Positions 14,021 through 27,441 of a stretch of DNA of 64,000 bases are shown piece by piece. The position numbers and the translations under genes were made by a program. Under the pieces are notes generated by a model. The model was not told the DNA's origin. It saw nothing but the letters and a program-made list of their open reading frames with translations, and searched no databases. How positions within the stretch are numbered: position 1 is the first letter of the stretch; every line of letters begins with the position of its first letter. The stretch comes from Lutjanus erythropterus (taxonomy: Eukaryota > Chordata > Actinopteri > Lutjaniformes > Lutjanidae), in contig CM034597.1 in NCBI GenBank assembly GCA_020091685.1, positions 6,954,532 to 7,018,531 of the forward strand. The letters are read 5' to 3'.

Positions 14021-14839
14021 CATCAGTTAATGTGGCCTGTGTAATCACATTACATTGATTAGATGATAATAAAGGGAATAATGGATGAACATAAGAATAG
14101 ATTAGTATTTAAAACTTTTATATGCAGGGTTGTCATCATATGAAATCTGAAAGTAAATGTACAAAGGTAAAAACAAAACCCACATTTAAAAAAAAGATAA
14201 TTACATGGAGTTATGACTAAAGAATATACTGAAATATGATTTAAAAATATGGTAATACTAGTCATTTACTGCATTTTTTTAAAATAATTATTGCATTATT
14301 TTATTCATTATTCACATAACTAACTTACTACCTGAAATGATTTGCCGTTTTTTATATATTTTAGGTCTTAACCACATGCACCCATGTCTGCAAGAATGTC
14401 AAATCACTATGGTCTTGCATTTATCCCTCAGAACATTTCACAAGTCCAAACAACCTCTGTCTTTGAGGGTTTGGATTAGCGAGCCTCCATTGTACACGAG
14501 CTGCGAGGCGGCTAACCCTTTCTATGATACCTATCTAAGGTTGAGCTCAGCACTTTCCTCATTAATTTCCCACTTATTCTCAGAGTTGGCTGTGATATTT
14601 TAGAGATTTGAGCACGCGGGGCACAGGTTAGGCGCAATTATGCTGACGGAGGGCTTTTACAGCTATGCTCAATGAAATCTGGAGTATAGGATTATACATG
14701 TAGAAAGTTATATAGTGATTAACCTTCATTTCAGTCCCCTCGGTGATCTCTAGGAGGCAAATCCTCCTCCAATCAGCTGCTGTCAGGTGTATTTCTCCAC
14801 CCTGATAAATGACCTTCAGAATGATAGATCGAGGCATTC

Positions 14840-14863
14840 CTTCTTCTTCTTCTTCTTCTTCTT
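14840..14863. repeat. (TTC)n microsatellite
   Basis: Eight consecutive TTC units. Confidence 0.9.
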
Positions 14864-16929
14864 GTGCTTTTGAAGCATTTCTTTGCCCTCTCGGGTAGTT
14901 CAAATGGTTCCTTAAACTACATACCACTTCGATTTCTTTCAGCTGTATATGACCTTATTGACTCAGAGGGAAGTTAAAGGTGTCCTGCATAGTTCTTGAC
15001 CACTGGTGGTGCTATTAGGAGCGGCGATACGTCATATTATCGCAATATTTTGCGTGGCAATACACCAAGTATGGCTATTTTATTATATTAATTATTATGT
15101 TGCAAATGCAAATTAAAGTTATTGGTAATAAAATCAAGTTGCTTTTACAGTTTTTTTTTTTTATTGTCTGGTAAGGTGAGCAGAAGTGTTTCCATTTTGC
15201 TGCAGTAAAAATGATTGTAGAGAAATGAACAGACTGAAAAAGTTATATTTACATTAAAGACAAAGTTTTCCTTTGGGGACATAATTTACAGTTGAAAAAA
15301 ATAATCACAATAAATGTTATCGTAATACTCAGAATAACACAAAATGTTTAAAATTGTTGTAATATCATGTTGTGATAATGATAATATGATAATATTCTAG
15401 GCACTATGGAGCAAATTTTGAAGAGCTGCATCATGCACATTGAACGTGAAGTTATCTTTGTTTGTTTACAAGAAAACTCCACAGGTACCTTTAAGGTATC
15501 ATTGTTATCTTACCTTTAAAGGAAAGTATCAGTCACCACTTAACATGGTAAGATGACTAAAGTAAAGTGTCACAGTCAGTGATGAGAAACTTGTTTTAAA
15601 CATGAGTTATGAAGTTTATCTTGTGCCACTTTTTCATATTTTCAGCAGGTTTTCATGACTTCAGGTGCCATCTGTTGGTGAAATTTGGTATTAGAGAGGA
15701 TTTGGTGCACTGTATATATTACAGCACTGCTTTAATTGCATAAAAGAGACATAAACATATGAAGTATTCACAGATTATTCTCTTAGATTCTCTTTATTAG
15801 TTTGTTGTTTAAATGGGAAAGTCCTCCCTTTGTACCTCTATGTGAATGTTTTAGTGGTCAAGTGATGTTTTTCAAGGGCTAGTATGATACTGATGATTAG
15901 TTACCAAGGAAACTGTTAGCCAATATTTGGGACTGATATACATTTGAAGTAAAAATTAAAATCTGTGTGTCAACATTTTGAATAACACAAACACAACGCA
16001 AACAGAAAACTTTGTTGAAATGCCTGTAAGCATATGTTTCATTAGGCTATTATTCATTATGTGTAACCAGTCAGATCGGGTTGTGGGCGGGACTTTGAGT
16101 GAGACCACAGACTGGTGAATACAGACAGACAGAGACGGCTGTGTCAGAGCCGAAGTAGAGCGTTTTAAAATAACATATCTTATCGCAATCTGATTTAAAA
16201 GAACACATAATGATAATGATCCAATAAAAATGAATATTGGATCTGATAATCGGCAAGATAGATAATCAGGTGACTCCTAGGATGTAGTCGTGGTTTGATT
16301 TGTAAAGAATCTGCAGTATAAAGGCTCAGATGTTACACACAAGAAAACCAGAGGAAGAATCATGTTGTTTATTAATCATTCCTAAAAATCAAAATTTAAA
16401 AATCTGCCGGTGTGGTGAGATTATTTTACCATCTTACCTGTTTCATGGATTAACTAGAACTACATGTCAGTAATCTGAACAAGACACAATAACCAAAAAA
16501 AAAGAAAAGAAAAAGAAAATGACACTTCTTGAAACAACCTTTTTTTTGTATCAGGAACAGGTGAAATAATCTTACCCCTGTTAATTCTCACTTGGTGTGT
16601 GGGTTTGTTCTACTTTTTCAGGTTTCTGGCGCGGTGTCAGCCGCTGCAATGGAACACCGTCTTCATTTCCAGTGAACTAAGTGTGCTTTTCTAACAAGAC
16701 ACTGAAAAAAATCCTGTTAATCTGCTAATGATATAGAAAAGAATAACGCAAGCTCAAATGTCACAGTTGTTAAGCGCCATTTAATTAATTAAATGTATTG
16801 ATGCCATCATTTTCTAGTTATTATGCAGAGATATTAGACACTATTATGGTTGAAAATGATCTTAGTCCATGTCATTGCAAGCATCTTTTGTTCCTCAAAT
16901 GATGAAGCTACTCTTATCTGGTGATATCT

Positions 16930-18240
16930 TGTGTTTTCCGTGCATCCTCGCCATAGAAAGCAGGCTCCCACAACAATGGCAGCTCCCCTCCCTCACCCCT
17001 TTTTTCGAGAAAGGACATTTTTGAGCCCCTTTGATTTGGCCCGATTTGTTTTGATGTGAGGAGTGAGTGGTTTTTAAAATCTCCTTAACTCCCCAGGCCT
17101 GGCCCAGTCTCCCACAGGGCTAATGACCGTAGCCTGGCCCATGTTGAATAATACAGACGCTGGCGAGGTGGAAAGTGGGGAGGAGGGCAGAAGGGTTAGA
17201 CACGGGCCCTCCTCCTACAGTACACCTCCATTGATAAGATTGTATTAATTGGTATGAATAGAGAGGGTTTTCTCCCTCTCCTTGTATACATTTACCATTA
17301 TACTCATTAGCTTCCCGTTGCCTCCCAGCGAGTTTCTCCTTCACATCCCCCGGGGTCTCCTGGGAGGCAATTTGCATCTCTCCATGGTGTCTCTCTGGGG
17401 TTATTGAGGAAATATTAGCCCCTTTTCTTCTGTGGCCGACCCTTTGATTTATTTGGAGCTGGAGCTGATAGAGTGGCACTCACATGTTAATGACTGGCGC
17501 TGATACAGGCCCCTGGTGCAAGACGACTCATTGATCCGGGTTGAAAAGGTACAATTGACAAGCAGTACTGAATAATCGCCTTACATGCGTCTGTGTGTGT
17601 GTGTGTGTGTGTGCGCGGGCGTGTGTGTGGACCTTGGGAAATGACAAGGGAATCCCACTGCTGTCAAGGCTACGGCGCTCAAGCTGTCCACTTTCCCTGA
17701 TAGAGTTAGATAAATAGGCTTTTGTTGGCCTATGAATTCCTTGTGACTTTTTGACAGCCGCAGTTTTGGCGTTTCTTCTCTTCAGAGGCTCGCTTCTTCT
17801 TTGTTCGCCATCGGCTCTGCTATTCGTGTCATCTCTTTGACCCCGTGTGATCATAGCGGTGCTTATTTTAGCCATCGTCTGGGTCTCTAAGCCCAATCTG
17901 AGGCTGCAAACGACGCACTTGATCCAGTTACTGTTCGGAGCTGTTTGTCCTGGTCTAATAATAGAACTCAAGGTGACTACTGAGAACTCACTTTGGTTGC
18001 CATTAGTGACTGCGAGGCCCCCTGCTCCCATTCCTGCACTCACATTATGTTTTAAAGAAAGATAATGAGAGATTTCATCCTAATACCTGCGATGCTTGAC
18101 ATGCCTCCATATTTAAGCTCACTGATGTCTGCGCAGCAATGTGGAGCCTGTCCTCAATTTGGAGAGCAGTTTGACACATGACTCGCTTTCATCTGAATGG
18201 TCACATGTCTGCGCAAAGCATCAGCAACAAAGTTTGATAT
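16930..18240. promoter_or_regulatory. Large repeat-poor island in intron 2, candidate CNE cluster
   Basis: About 1.3 kb of balanced, unique-looking DNA interrupted only by a GT run near 17590-17635. It holds the longest non-znf644 open frames of the window (minus strand, 171 and 119 codons). The first runs through the GT/AC microsatellite and neither has domains or splice context, so I read the openness as compositional. Homeodomain-type cores such as GTATTAATTGG and CATGTTAATGA are present. Best interpreted as a candidate enhancer cluster, either for znf644 or a neighbouring developmental gene. Confidence 0.35.
17588..17632. repeat. (GT)n microsatellite
   Basis: A run of TGTG dinucleotides with GCGCGGGC interruptions. 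Confidence 0.9.
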
Positions 18241-19439
18241 ATATTTTTTTATATATATATAGATAGATGTTTCATTTTCTTCCATCTCAGCTGAAGAGAG
18301 AAGCGTCTCAGCATGGCTAACCTTTTATGGTACACATTATGATGCCAGTTGGTAAAAAAAAAGAAAGAAAATTGTATTTTTTTTTTCATAAAATAGACCA
18401 AGTAAACATAATCTAATTTTTTATGGGTGCGTTATCTTAAAGCAACAATGTACTATAATGCCAAGGAATGAAAAGTTATTCTTTAAAATCTGGAAAAATG
18501 GAAAAAGCCTCACCAATTTAAATTTCATGCCATTTGAAATTGAAAAACATTAAGGATGAAAGTTATGTTACCTTCGGGCAACATTGTACCATTGTAGAAC
18601 AGCCTGTAGGAATGAATGTGGTGAAGAGTCTCAGCATATTTCCTTAAACTTTACATCAACAGTTTAACAAACCCTCCTTAAAAACAAGATAGTGAGTCAT
18701 AGTTCAGTGTTTGATCATTTGTGTCTCATTTAAACGCTCGTTTTCAGTTTCCTGGTGTGTGTCTGTCCTGATACACCAACCATTTGTTATAAGTTAAAAT
18801 GAAGTAAAATAAAATAGTTGCATTTTACATCTTATTTTATCTATCTGTCTCATGTTGGTTCAACAGTATATCAGTTGATCAGAGCTGGGTTAAAGGTCTT
18901 GGTGGTCCACACAACATTTTAAAATTCCAGATGGGGCCGTGGCATAGCTGTGGGACAGTGTTACTTCAAGCCAGCATTTCCATTTGAACAGTTTTCAATC
19001 ACTTAATTACCAAATAAAGCACATTAAACAATTAAGAATTAAACTTTACACATCTAACAATGTGAATCTATTTTTTCCCTGATTGGAAAATAGCAGAAAT
19101 AGACGTATTTTTTGTGGCGAGAGATGATGGAGCTGAACCATGAGAGCAAGGCTGCAAAAACAGGGACTTAGCATGACCTCCAGAGAGCCGTGTGACAAAT
19201 TAAACCACCGCTATTAGTTCCCTTAGTGAAGTATTGCACCATAACTGAGGATGTTCTGTGTCAGTGCAAAGCACCAAAAATGGGTATGTTACCTAGAGGC
19301 AGCACCGTACCACAGAGGGCTAATCATAGCAACAACTTCTGTCTTGCTTAGTATTTGTGTACTTTCAGTTATATGGTAATAATAACATTTAATAAAAGTC
19401 AACATCCTAACTGCCACTAAATAAAAAATACCCCACGCC

Positions 19440-20060
19440 GCAATCGCTGCATCTCCTCTGCATACTTATAACAGATTAGAGGTTATGTATATCAATTGCG
19501 CAGCTCATGCATACTGTTATGAAGGAGAAATGCAAGAAATGGAAATGTGCCATTTCAACGAGCCGGCGCAGCTTGCCAAAAGCAGGCAAAGTGGGTATCG
19601 CTCGTGGTGATGGTCGGGTTTGTTTTCCTCTCAGTGTTGGGAGATGAGAAGTCATGTATCTAAACAGAGCAGATATGATGTTTATGAGAGCCATCTGCTT
19701 GGCAGCCCTCCTGTGCCCACTGCCCTCCTCAACGTGAGAGCAGCCTCATTAAAACAGTCACATGCCTGAGAAATTTCTAACCGCTGTGTTTTCTTTTTTT
19801 TTTTCCTCTCTCTTCTTCTTCCCCCCTTTAAAAGGAGTAGAGTTTAAAACTAACAAAGCCTTGGGAAATCCCCATCAGACATCCCTCCCTTAATCCATTT
19901 AATTTTGAAAGGTATTGTTTAAAGCTTTAAAGTTTATATCGTTTAATCCCCCTCCAACACTACGGGCAGCAAATGAGGCCGTGTCAGCAGCTTGAACAGA
20001 TATAATCTACTCCACACAACAGAAAATCCTCCTTCAAGACAAGGTTGCATGGGTTTCCTG
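19440..20060. promoter_or_regulatory. Repeat-poor island in intron 2, candidate CNE
   Basis: Higher GC and CpG than its flanks, with no dispersed-repeat landmarks and no coherent frame beyond 72 codons. Candidate regulatory element only. Confidence 0.3.
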
Positions 20061-20439
20061 TGAACTCACTGTTTGATGTTTCTACCTGCTATTGAACATG
20101 ACTTCTGTCTTAACCCAACTGTCACTCGCTCCCTGTCCCCTTTTATCACTCCGAATGTTCTCGCTTCACCTTTTTTTATCAGTAAATCTACCATCACAGC
20201 CATTTCACTCATTCCCCTTTTTTTTCAGAGAGGGGGGGCAAGCAGAAGTTTGTTGTGGGCAGGTTCAGGGGGGATTTTTTTTAGATCTCTTTTGCTATGT
20301 TGAACTGAGGCCGAAGAATGGGATGGTCCTTTAGTTTGAGAGATACGAGCTCACCTGTGGTCCAGGGCATTTTTCTCACCAGTTTAACCATTATCCTGTC
20401 ATATGTCTTTTAGGTCTTACACTCCACTCCACTACACTA

Positions 20440-20705
20440 TTAACATTTTATAGTTACAAACAATATAGTTCAACATTTTGAGAAGCATAGTTACTTTCTT
20501 GCCAAGAGTTTAATGAAAATATTGCTAAGGTTCTTATATCTATATCTATATATATCTATATTATAAATATACTAAAGCTACAGAACTACAGCCAGTTAGC
20601 TTAGCATAGAGCAAAGACTGGAAAAGGGGAAATGGCTAGCTTGGCTCTATCCAAAAGTAACAATATAAGCTAACGCAACTTTTTGTACACATTAAAGTAG
20701 GGCTG
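20440..20705. repeat. Dispersed fish repeat (GTTAGCTTAGCATA family)
   Basis: Contains GCCAGTTAGCTTAGCATAG, AAAGACTGGAAAAGGGG and GGCTAGCTTGGCTC, which I recognise as landmarks of an abundant teleost repeat. Ends are approximate. Confidence 0.6.
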
Positions 20706-21084
20706 CCTCCGACAAATTAGTGATTCAGGTCATCAGTCGAGACGACCCAGAGTCCACTTGAATTATGTCAGCTGTTTCTCTGCACTTTTGTTCCTTTATG
20801 AGGATGGCAGGCTGTAAACTTTAAAAACTGAGTCTCAAAATGACCACAAACCATAAAAGTAACTGACAAAAGTGGAGAGGGGTGATACAGCTGGAGGGCA
20901 GCGTGATGCCAGACAGCAAAGCAGGGCAGTGTAGTCTGTTGGCTGCTCCGGTGATGACTGTCAGTGAAGTGTTTCAAACCAGATGGTGGTACAAGTAAAA
21001 ATAAAAATATCTCTCGTTTACTGCCGTCCACTGTGAGTGATTCTTTGACTTGCAGTGTTGTAGCAGCCCGGCAAGAGGAACCCT

Positions 21085-21310
21085 CTGTGAGCTGGGATTT
21101 TATAGACCTTAACTATGAGAAGGATAAGCTGACAACCACCTGGGAAGTGGTCCTTAGAAACAGTTTGGAAAAGGGCAGGCACTTTCAAAAAAATACTTGG
21201 CAGGTGATTCGATGAACCATCTGTCTGTCTTACTCCGGCTAACTTCAACCAGTTAGATCAAACTCTTGCCAGAGTTGGTTGGGACAAAGAAATTTCCTCT
21301 TCATTCAGTG
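21085..21310. repeat. Dispersed repeat shared with intron 6 of znf644
   Basis: The block around CACCTGGGAAGTGGTCCTTA and AACAGTTTGGAAAAGGGC recurs at about 39225-39275. No coding capacity. Confidence 0.55.
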
Positions 21311-22539
21311 TAGAAATACTTCAGTTCTGATGTAACCAATGCCATCACTGTATCCACACTAGCCTCTTCAGGAGGATTTTTGGTGCAGACACAAACAGAT
21401 CATTTGAAGCCTGGCAAGATGGATTCTCGCGTGATCTTGTGGTCTCCCAAATCTAGCAGCCTTGCAAGGTAGTGAGGAGGATGCACACTTAAACTTTCTG
21501 ACAGTGCAAATCTGTTTTTTTCACATCAGAGATCAGGAGGAGAGGCATTCAAATCCAGGGTAGGCTAAACCAAGGAATAGTTAAATCTTAGTGTTGAACA
21601 GCCAAATCTGATTGGACTCAAATTTGACTGAGTTGAGTACATTCCCAGACTTTTTCTTAAGACCCAAAAGAGGAATTTTTCCAGGGACTGAAACTTACAA
21701 AAGTAAACCATGAAGTGCCATAATATCTACAAAAATTACAATACAATGCAAAAAAAACTTAAATGAATTTTACAGAATATAATTCATTGTAAAAGTACAT
21801 CAGAGCAGTAATCAAATTTGCTGAGTGTAACATTAAGTTTCTCACCACCTCATAATGAAATTGTATTGTCCACTGAAACATTTGAGGCTTTTATTTTGAA
21901 ATGGACACAAAAAGTAATGCGTAATGTAGTAACTTTAAGGGCAAATTATATTTATATAAGTTTGTTTCACTTAATATTTCTTCCCTTGCTCATACCCCCC
22001 CACCCCACCCCCACTTTGGGAACCTGTATTAGAGATACAACAATATCTGATTGTTTTTTGTTTCACACAGAGTGAACCACACAACATCGCCCACTGTTGA
22101 GTAAGGTTATGTTCCAAGGCTGGCTTTTTATTTGTCACATCTGTTTTGGGGTTTTAGAAATATGTTTTCTCATCTTCTGTAACAGAACATGGGAGTTCAT
22201 GTTTTACTTGAGTAAACCTTTGACAGATTTTCTAACATGTGTTATTAAAGTACTGTTTTTTTCTCTTGGAAAGAAAGCAAATAACAGTATTTCCCAAAAA
22301 CATCCTTTACGCACTTCCAGCACTGTGTATCTTTTCTTAAATCACTTGAATGGATGTCTAAAGCATGCATTAGCATTCATTTATTCCAACTATAAAGAAC
22401 ACAATTTTCTTTACAACATACCATGTTTGGCACTGTGGTTCTATATGTTTTCCTTCAGTATATAATTTGAGTCATATAGCTCCAGTATATATTTTCACTC
22501 AAGCAGTAAATTACATTGTTTAGTTATCAAAGGCTTTGT

Positions 22540-22735
22540 GTAATTACATTTGTGCAATTCAGGATGACAGGGCTGATAGTGTCTGCACAAGACGCTGGCA
22601 TACATAATCACAGCCAAAATCCCATTAGGGAGAATGGAGGCCATTATTATGGAAATGACCTTTGGGTGACAAGAATTCAGTGGGATAAAAGACTATGTAA
22701 TCCAGACAAAGACATCGTGTGAAGCCACTCTCTTG
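22540..22735. promoter_or_regulatory. Candidate CNE in intron 2
   Basis: A compact unique block of about 190 bp with CTGGCATACATAATCACAG and GGCCATTATTATGGAAATGA, and no repeat landmarks. The density of TAAT/ATTA cores and balanced composition resemble vertebrate developmental enhancers. Confidence 0.35.
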
Positions 22736-22984
22736 ATTTTCTCCTGTGCCAATTTAAGAAATTTAGGGTGTTTCTTGAATCTGTTAGTGTTCTTTAGTTT
22801 CACATTGTTCTGTAAAACAAACCAGTTAGTCACATTGAGGAAAGTGAGATTTTATTGTGGTGTATTGCTAATTTCTTCCTGCTTTTCTCTGCTGTTTGAC
22901 ACTGTGTAGAACTGCAGGGCTAGGATAGCAGAGGAAGAACTTAACAGCATGTTGTTGGTTTTTTTTTTCTTTTTCTTTTCGCTG

Positions 22985-23400
22985 TGGCACCTTCGCTGAG
23001 AGAACATACTCACCTTGGGATTACTGGCGTGTCAAGCCGAATCTCTGTTTGTTTTGAGCCACACTTTGATACTCTCACACTTAAGAGGCAGCTTCATAAA
23101 TTCACATTGTGTCAAATAAATCAATAGATCCCATTAGCCGAGGAAGTTGTGTAGTGCAGTACTTGAGGGACCGTGGTTCCCCTTGTTTAGACATTTCTCC
23201 AGCAAAGGCGATGGCAGAGGAATATAAGGTTGGCTGTTGATCCGTACAGACAGCTCCAGCAGTCGAAATGGTTTGGCTGACTGGTCCCAGTTGGTTTTTA
23301 GCGCTGGCTCCACTGTGCTGCCAGCCTGGGTCTTCAGTTGAACAGGAAGAAGGAATTTAGTTAGACATTCACTACAAGCCTACAGCGCCAAAGTCTTCCT
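22985..23400. promoter_or_regulatory. Candidate CNE in intron 2
   Basis: Unique, balanced-composition segment between a T-rich tract and a dispersed repeat. No coding support; conservation untested. Confidence 0.25.
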
Positions 23401-23504
23401 CCTTCATCTGTTTGTTGTCCTCACAACACTTCAAGTTTGGGTATTTCAGTTATTTCCATTAAATAATTGTCTAATGAACAGCAGGACGTTGTCTTGGGTT
23501 GCAA

Positions 23505-23665
23505 CTAACAATTATATTTCTACAGATTATTTTCCAGGCTAATTGTCACTCAGTGAAATTAGTTTAAAATGCACTTTTACATTTAGAATAAAATAAAATA
23601 GAAAAACCTGCAAACACTATCATTTAAGAAGCTGGTGATAGAAAATGTTTGGCATTATTTCCTGA
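23505..23665 (+). repeat. GCTGCAACTAA family, partial copy
   Basis: Begins TTGCAACTAACAATTATATT and resembles the left part of the family. Truncated. Confidence 0.5.
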
Positions 23666-23794
23666 TAAGTGACTCAAACAGCCCGTTCTGACTGCTTGAT
23701 CGGTGTCCCTTTGCTTCAACGTCTGACGCCGTAGGTGCCCCTCTAGCATCATGTTGGAGGCATCCCTCTAGCGTTATGTTTGAATCTGCTGCCA

Positions 23795-24085
23795 GTGTCA
23801 GGTGACACAATTTAAAGAGTCAGATAGTCCATGTAGGGAGGAGGTGGGGTGGATGGAAAGGTCAAACAAACACAAAACTTTTACCCAGGAGACTGTGGGT
23901 GGTGTCCCAGGTGAAACCAATAGCCAATGTTGGCGTCTTTTTAAGACATTACGTAAGTTACATAATTTCTGGAAGTCCGTGACTTACACAATGCGACCTA
24001 CCCAACCTACCCAAGTAGAATTGTTGCCTAAACCTACCCAAGTAGTTATTGCTTTTATTTTGAAAATCAACCCAGACATTGCACA
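23795..24085. repeat. Dispersed repeat, CTTTTACCCAGGAGAC family
   Basis: Shares ACTTTTACCCAGGAGACTG, GGTGAA and TTGCCTAAACCTACCCAAG with copies near 42264-42500 and 61400-61640, in the same order and orientation. Confidence 0.65.
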
Positions 24086-24151
24086 TTTGTCATTGTTAAC
24101 TTGACGGTGGAGCCCTGCACATGCATAAATCAGTTTTTTTCAATTTATTGA

Positions 24152-24838
24152 CAGAGGTGGCAAAAGAACACACATTATTTACCCAAGTAGAAAGTACAGA
24201 TGCTTACATAAAGATATACATACATACTCTGGTAAAAGTAAAAGTACTGATTCTTTACTCAAGTAAAAGTGAAAATTAAATGTACTGAAATGTATAAGAA
24301 TCTGTTTCGTTGTGGTGTGTAGTCATCTTGTTTGTCTTGTGTCTTTTATGTCGGTTTTGTCTTTTTATGGGTTTTTTCATAATTTTCATTGTGTTACATC
24401 ATTTATGTCATTATCGTCTTGTAAACCTCTATTTCCTTGTCTTTTTACATCTTTTATGTTGTTTTCTTTTTTTATTCATTTTCATCTTTTTTGACTTATG
24501 TCTTTTACGTTGTTTATGTCCTTTGTCTTTTTTTTGTTTTGTTATATCATTTACATCTTTTGGATCGTTTTTGTCCTGTTAGATCTTGTGATTTCTTTTA
24601 TGTCATTTTTGTCCTGTTGTGTTTTTCTGTCATGGCATACAATGGTGCAAAATAATCAATAACTCTTTTCAAATGCATAAAAACTAAAGTCTGATTTGAA
24701 AGTGTAAGGAGCATTAGTGCAGATATTTGTGATAAAATGTTGGTAGTAAAAGTTAAAAGTTATAAATATTCCAAGTACAGAAACATAAGAAACGAAAGTA
24801 TTTGTACTTTGTTACTTTCCACTTCTATTTTTGTACTG
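24152..24838. mobile_element. TIR element with AGGTGG ends and an internal T-rich minisatellite
   Basis: The left end ACAGAGGTGGCAAAAG and right end GTTACTTTCCACTTCTA are inverted relatives, with ACTCAAGTAAAAGTGAAAA and TAAAAGTACTGATTC inside. These are landmarks of the abundant teleost 'AAGTACTCAAGTAAAAGT' element. Its middle (about 24315-24640) is an irregular tandem of TCTTTTATGTC-like units giving artefactual hydrophobic frames. A related element is at 57299-57700. Confidence 0.6.
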
Positions 24839-25937
24839 ACTGTAGCTTCTATTGTTTAGAAAAGTAAATTCTATGTATTTTGAACCGGTCTTTGTATTCA
24901 GTCAAATAAAAAATAGCCTGAGCACGTCTTTCTAGAGTCTATTAAGCAACCCATGTAGTAGCCAGAGTAATTTTACACAAATATAAAAATATAACTGCAG
25001 GTTCAGAAGCTGCACTCTCTGTCTTTAATATCGATCTACGTTTTCAGTCAGTGCCCATCATCTCAGCATCAGCTGGTTGGCTGAAACAGGTTGCCAGGTT
25101 GGCAACTGGCCATATCTATTTTTAGCCTTTTTTAAGTTGGAAGTCTTGATTTTTCATTCATTAATTTTCATTTTTTGACCTCAAATTCACCCCACAAGGT
25201 GTCATTATTTTCCACCTGCTTATCATCCACTGCCCTCCTTTGACATGAGGCCAGTGGGAGCCAGGGACTGACCCATGTGAAGCCCCACGACAGCAACTAA
25301 CTTTTATTCTTACAAAATGTTGTTCACACTTATATTTTCTAAAGACAAACTGAATAGTGTTTTTACTTGCATAAGTGTAGCAAAGTGTCTTTATGAAGAT
25401 TATGTACTGTTTCAAAACTTCCAGAGCGCCTGTGTGTCAGTGTTACAACAAAAGAGAAGACCAGGATGCATCTTCACACTTCTATAGATTTCTAATGTAG
25501 ATGAGAAAATAGTGACAAAATGACACTGACAGGTTATACAATAATATCTGACCTTTGGAAACAGATTGTTGCTTCAGATTGTCTCCTGTCATTTACGCCT
25601 GCTATTATAATAGTGTTGCTTTAAAAAACATACATAAAAAGACTGCTTACACAGTCACCTGGTGTAATGAAACAAGTCATTGAAGCAAAAATTGAAAGGG
25701 CGAATGTTATGGCATTGTCATGAAATGAGATTGTGCACAGTAGATGAAAGAGAATGGGGCTTGACATGCACTGAGGTTGTGAGCCAGACTCAAAGCCATA
25801 CTGATGTGAGTACATGGCGTGCTTCCCAGCCCACCTACCATCTGAGCATGCTGCATGAGATCATGTTTAGCTCCATCACTTTCATTTTTGCTGCTTGTAG
25901 AAGTTAAAGCTTTACCTATACAATCCATTACAGTCCA

Positions 25938-26275
25938 ATTAAGGCTGAAACTCATGATTATTTTCATTATCAATTAATCCTTTGGTCGAAAAAAATTCCA
26001 AATAAAGTTTAAAATCCTCATCACAATTTCCAGAAGCCTAAAGAGACGTCTTCAAATTGCTTCTTTTGTCCAATCAACAGTCCAAAACCCAAAGAGTCTT
26101 CATTTACGATCATAAATGACAAAGAAAACCAGCAGATCCTCACATTTAAGAACGAGCAAACGTTTGACATTTTTGCTTGAAAAATCACTAAAATCATGTA
26201 TCAGAATAGTGGGCAATACATTTTCTTTTGAGAAATCTATAAATCAACTCATCGTTCCAGCTCTAAATGCAATAC
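25938..26275 (+). repeat. GCTGCAACTAA family, near full-length copy
   Basis: Runs from AAGGCTGAAACTCATGATTA to ATCGTTCCAGCTCTAAA, so both ends of the family are present in inverted relation. Confidence 0.65.
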
Positions 26276-26511
26276 AACAACTCCATCTTAATAAAACCTG
26301 TTTGTTGACACAAAATTATAGGTGTTGATTCTGGCTGCGTCACACTGAATTGTGTGTCTTAATATTTTGTCCATCCCAGCCATGACGGGAGGAGAATATT
26401 ACTAAGACCTCTCAATATAATATAACTAACCACGACCTGAACATCTCTGATAATGTCAACAAAAACTAAACATGATAAATTAGATAATGTCGAGCTGAGC
26501 ACATACAGGAC

Positions 26512-26720
26512 GGCAGAGCTCTTGTATTGGACTGCATTACGTTGTACCGCTGTACTTCATAAAGTGGCAACTGAGTTTACATTCTCTGTTTCTAAACTTT
26601 TGTCCAATCAGGACAAATTCTGAGAAACATCTCTTACTTTAACATTACTTGCAGGGCTGTTGTACTGGATTGCATCAGATTGTACAGGTGTACCTAATAA
26701 ACTGGTAACTGTAGTCTACC
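26512..26720. repeat. Direct repeat pair (TTGTACTGGATTGCAT family)
   Basis: Two direct copies about 137 bp apart, at 26514-26575 and 26651-26715. Each runs TTGTA(T/C)TGGA(C/T)TGCAT, then GTAC, then a version of GTAC(C/T)T(C/A)ATAAA(G/C)TGG. Confidence 0.75.
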
Positions 26721-26971
26721 AGAAGTATCCAGTAAATAAATCTGTCTAGTTGTTACCAGAGACTGGATCGTGACCCACAGGTGGGTCACAGTAGATTTTA
26801 TTTGGGTCACCTATTAATAAAACACTATGGAGGAAATTCTGCAAATTTAAGATTTATATCTGCAGCATTTAAACTGTCTATGTGATAACAGAAAAACAAG
26901 AGCCTGTTAATTCTGTTAAATGCACTTATTTTGTCTTATTTATGAAGTAGGCTAAAATGTCCTATATTGTA

Positions 26972-27441
26972 AAAAGTTAAGAAAACTTAAAATTTCAAGG
27001 CAACTTACTTCAATAGATTTTTGAGTTTTGAGCTCAACTCAAACTCTTAAGTTTTGAAAAAGTTTAGCAGAAATGTTTTGTTGGTTTTTGTTCTTTAGAT
27101 AAAGTTTAATCTGTGAGTTTTACAATGTATTTCAAGAATTATTGAGTAAACTCATTGAAGTGAACGTGAATGATGGTTAATATTTTAGTATTTACATTTA
27201 AAGCCATTTAATTTTCAATCACCCAAATGATGACAAATCAGGTTCAGAGCTCAGATGCAAATGCAATGCTTTGGAATTTCTCAACCTCAAAGATTCAAGT
27301 TTATCTGAAGAACAAAAGTAAATTATCTCAACAACAACAAAGTTGAGTTTATTTCAAAACTTAAGAGTCTGAGTTGGGCTCAAAACTCAAAACTCTATTA
27401 CAGTAAGTTGCCTTAAAAATTCTGAGATGTCTCAACTTTTT
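26972..27441. mobile_element. Long-TIR MITE (about 88-bp arms)
   Basis: The left arm 26972-27058 begins AAAAGTTAAGAAAACTTAAA and the right arm 27352-27441 is its imperfect reverse complement. They share TTTTGAGTTTTGAG/CTCAAAACTCAAAA and AAGGCAACTTACT/AGTAAGTTGCCTT. About 290 bp separate the arms. No transposase. It seems nested in another repeat, whose GGTCGTGA(C/T)-type phrases lie at 26767 and 27650. Confidence 0.75.

Noticed and set aside
17528..18043. 171-codon minus-strand frame as a gene
   Set aside because: It runs through a GT/AC microsatellite giving an Ala/Thr/His repeat, has no domain, and lies inside an inferred intron. Kept only as a sign of low stop density.
21018..21248. Overlapping 76-87-codon frames on both strands near 21 kb
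   Set aside because: The sequence recurs in intron 6 of znf644 and is a dispersed repeat without domains.
24310..24655. Very hydrophobic Phe/Leu/Cys-rich frames resembling a small membrane protein
   Set aside because: Arises from a T-rich irregular tandem of TCTTTTATGTC-like units inside a transposon. Three overlapping frames show the same composition and no start or splice context.
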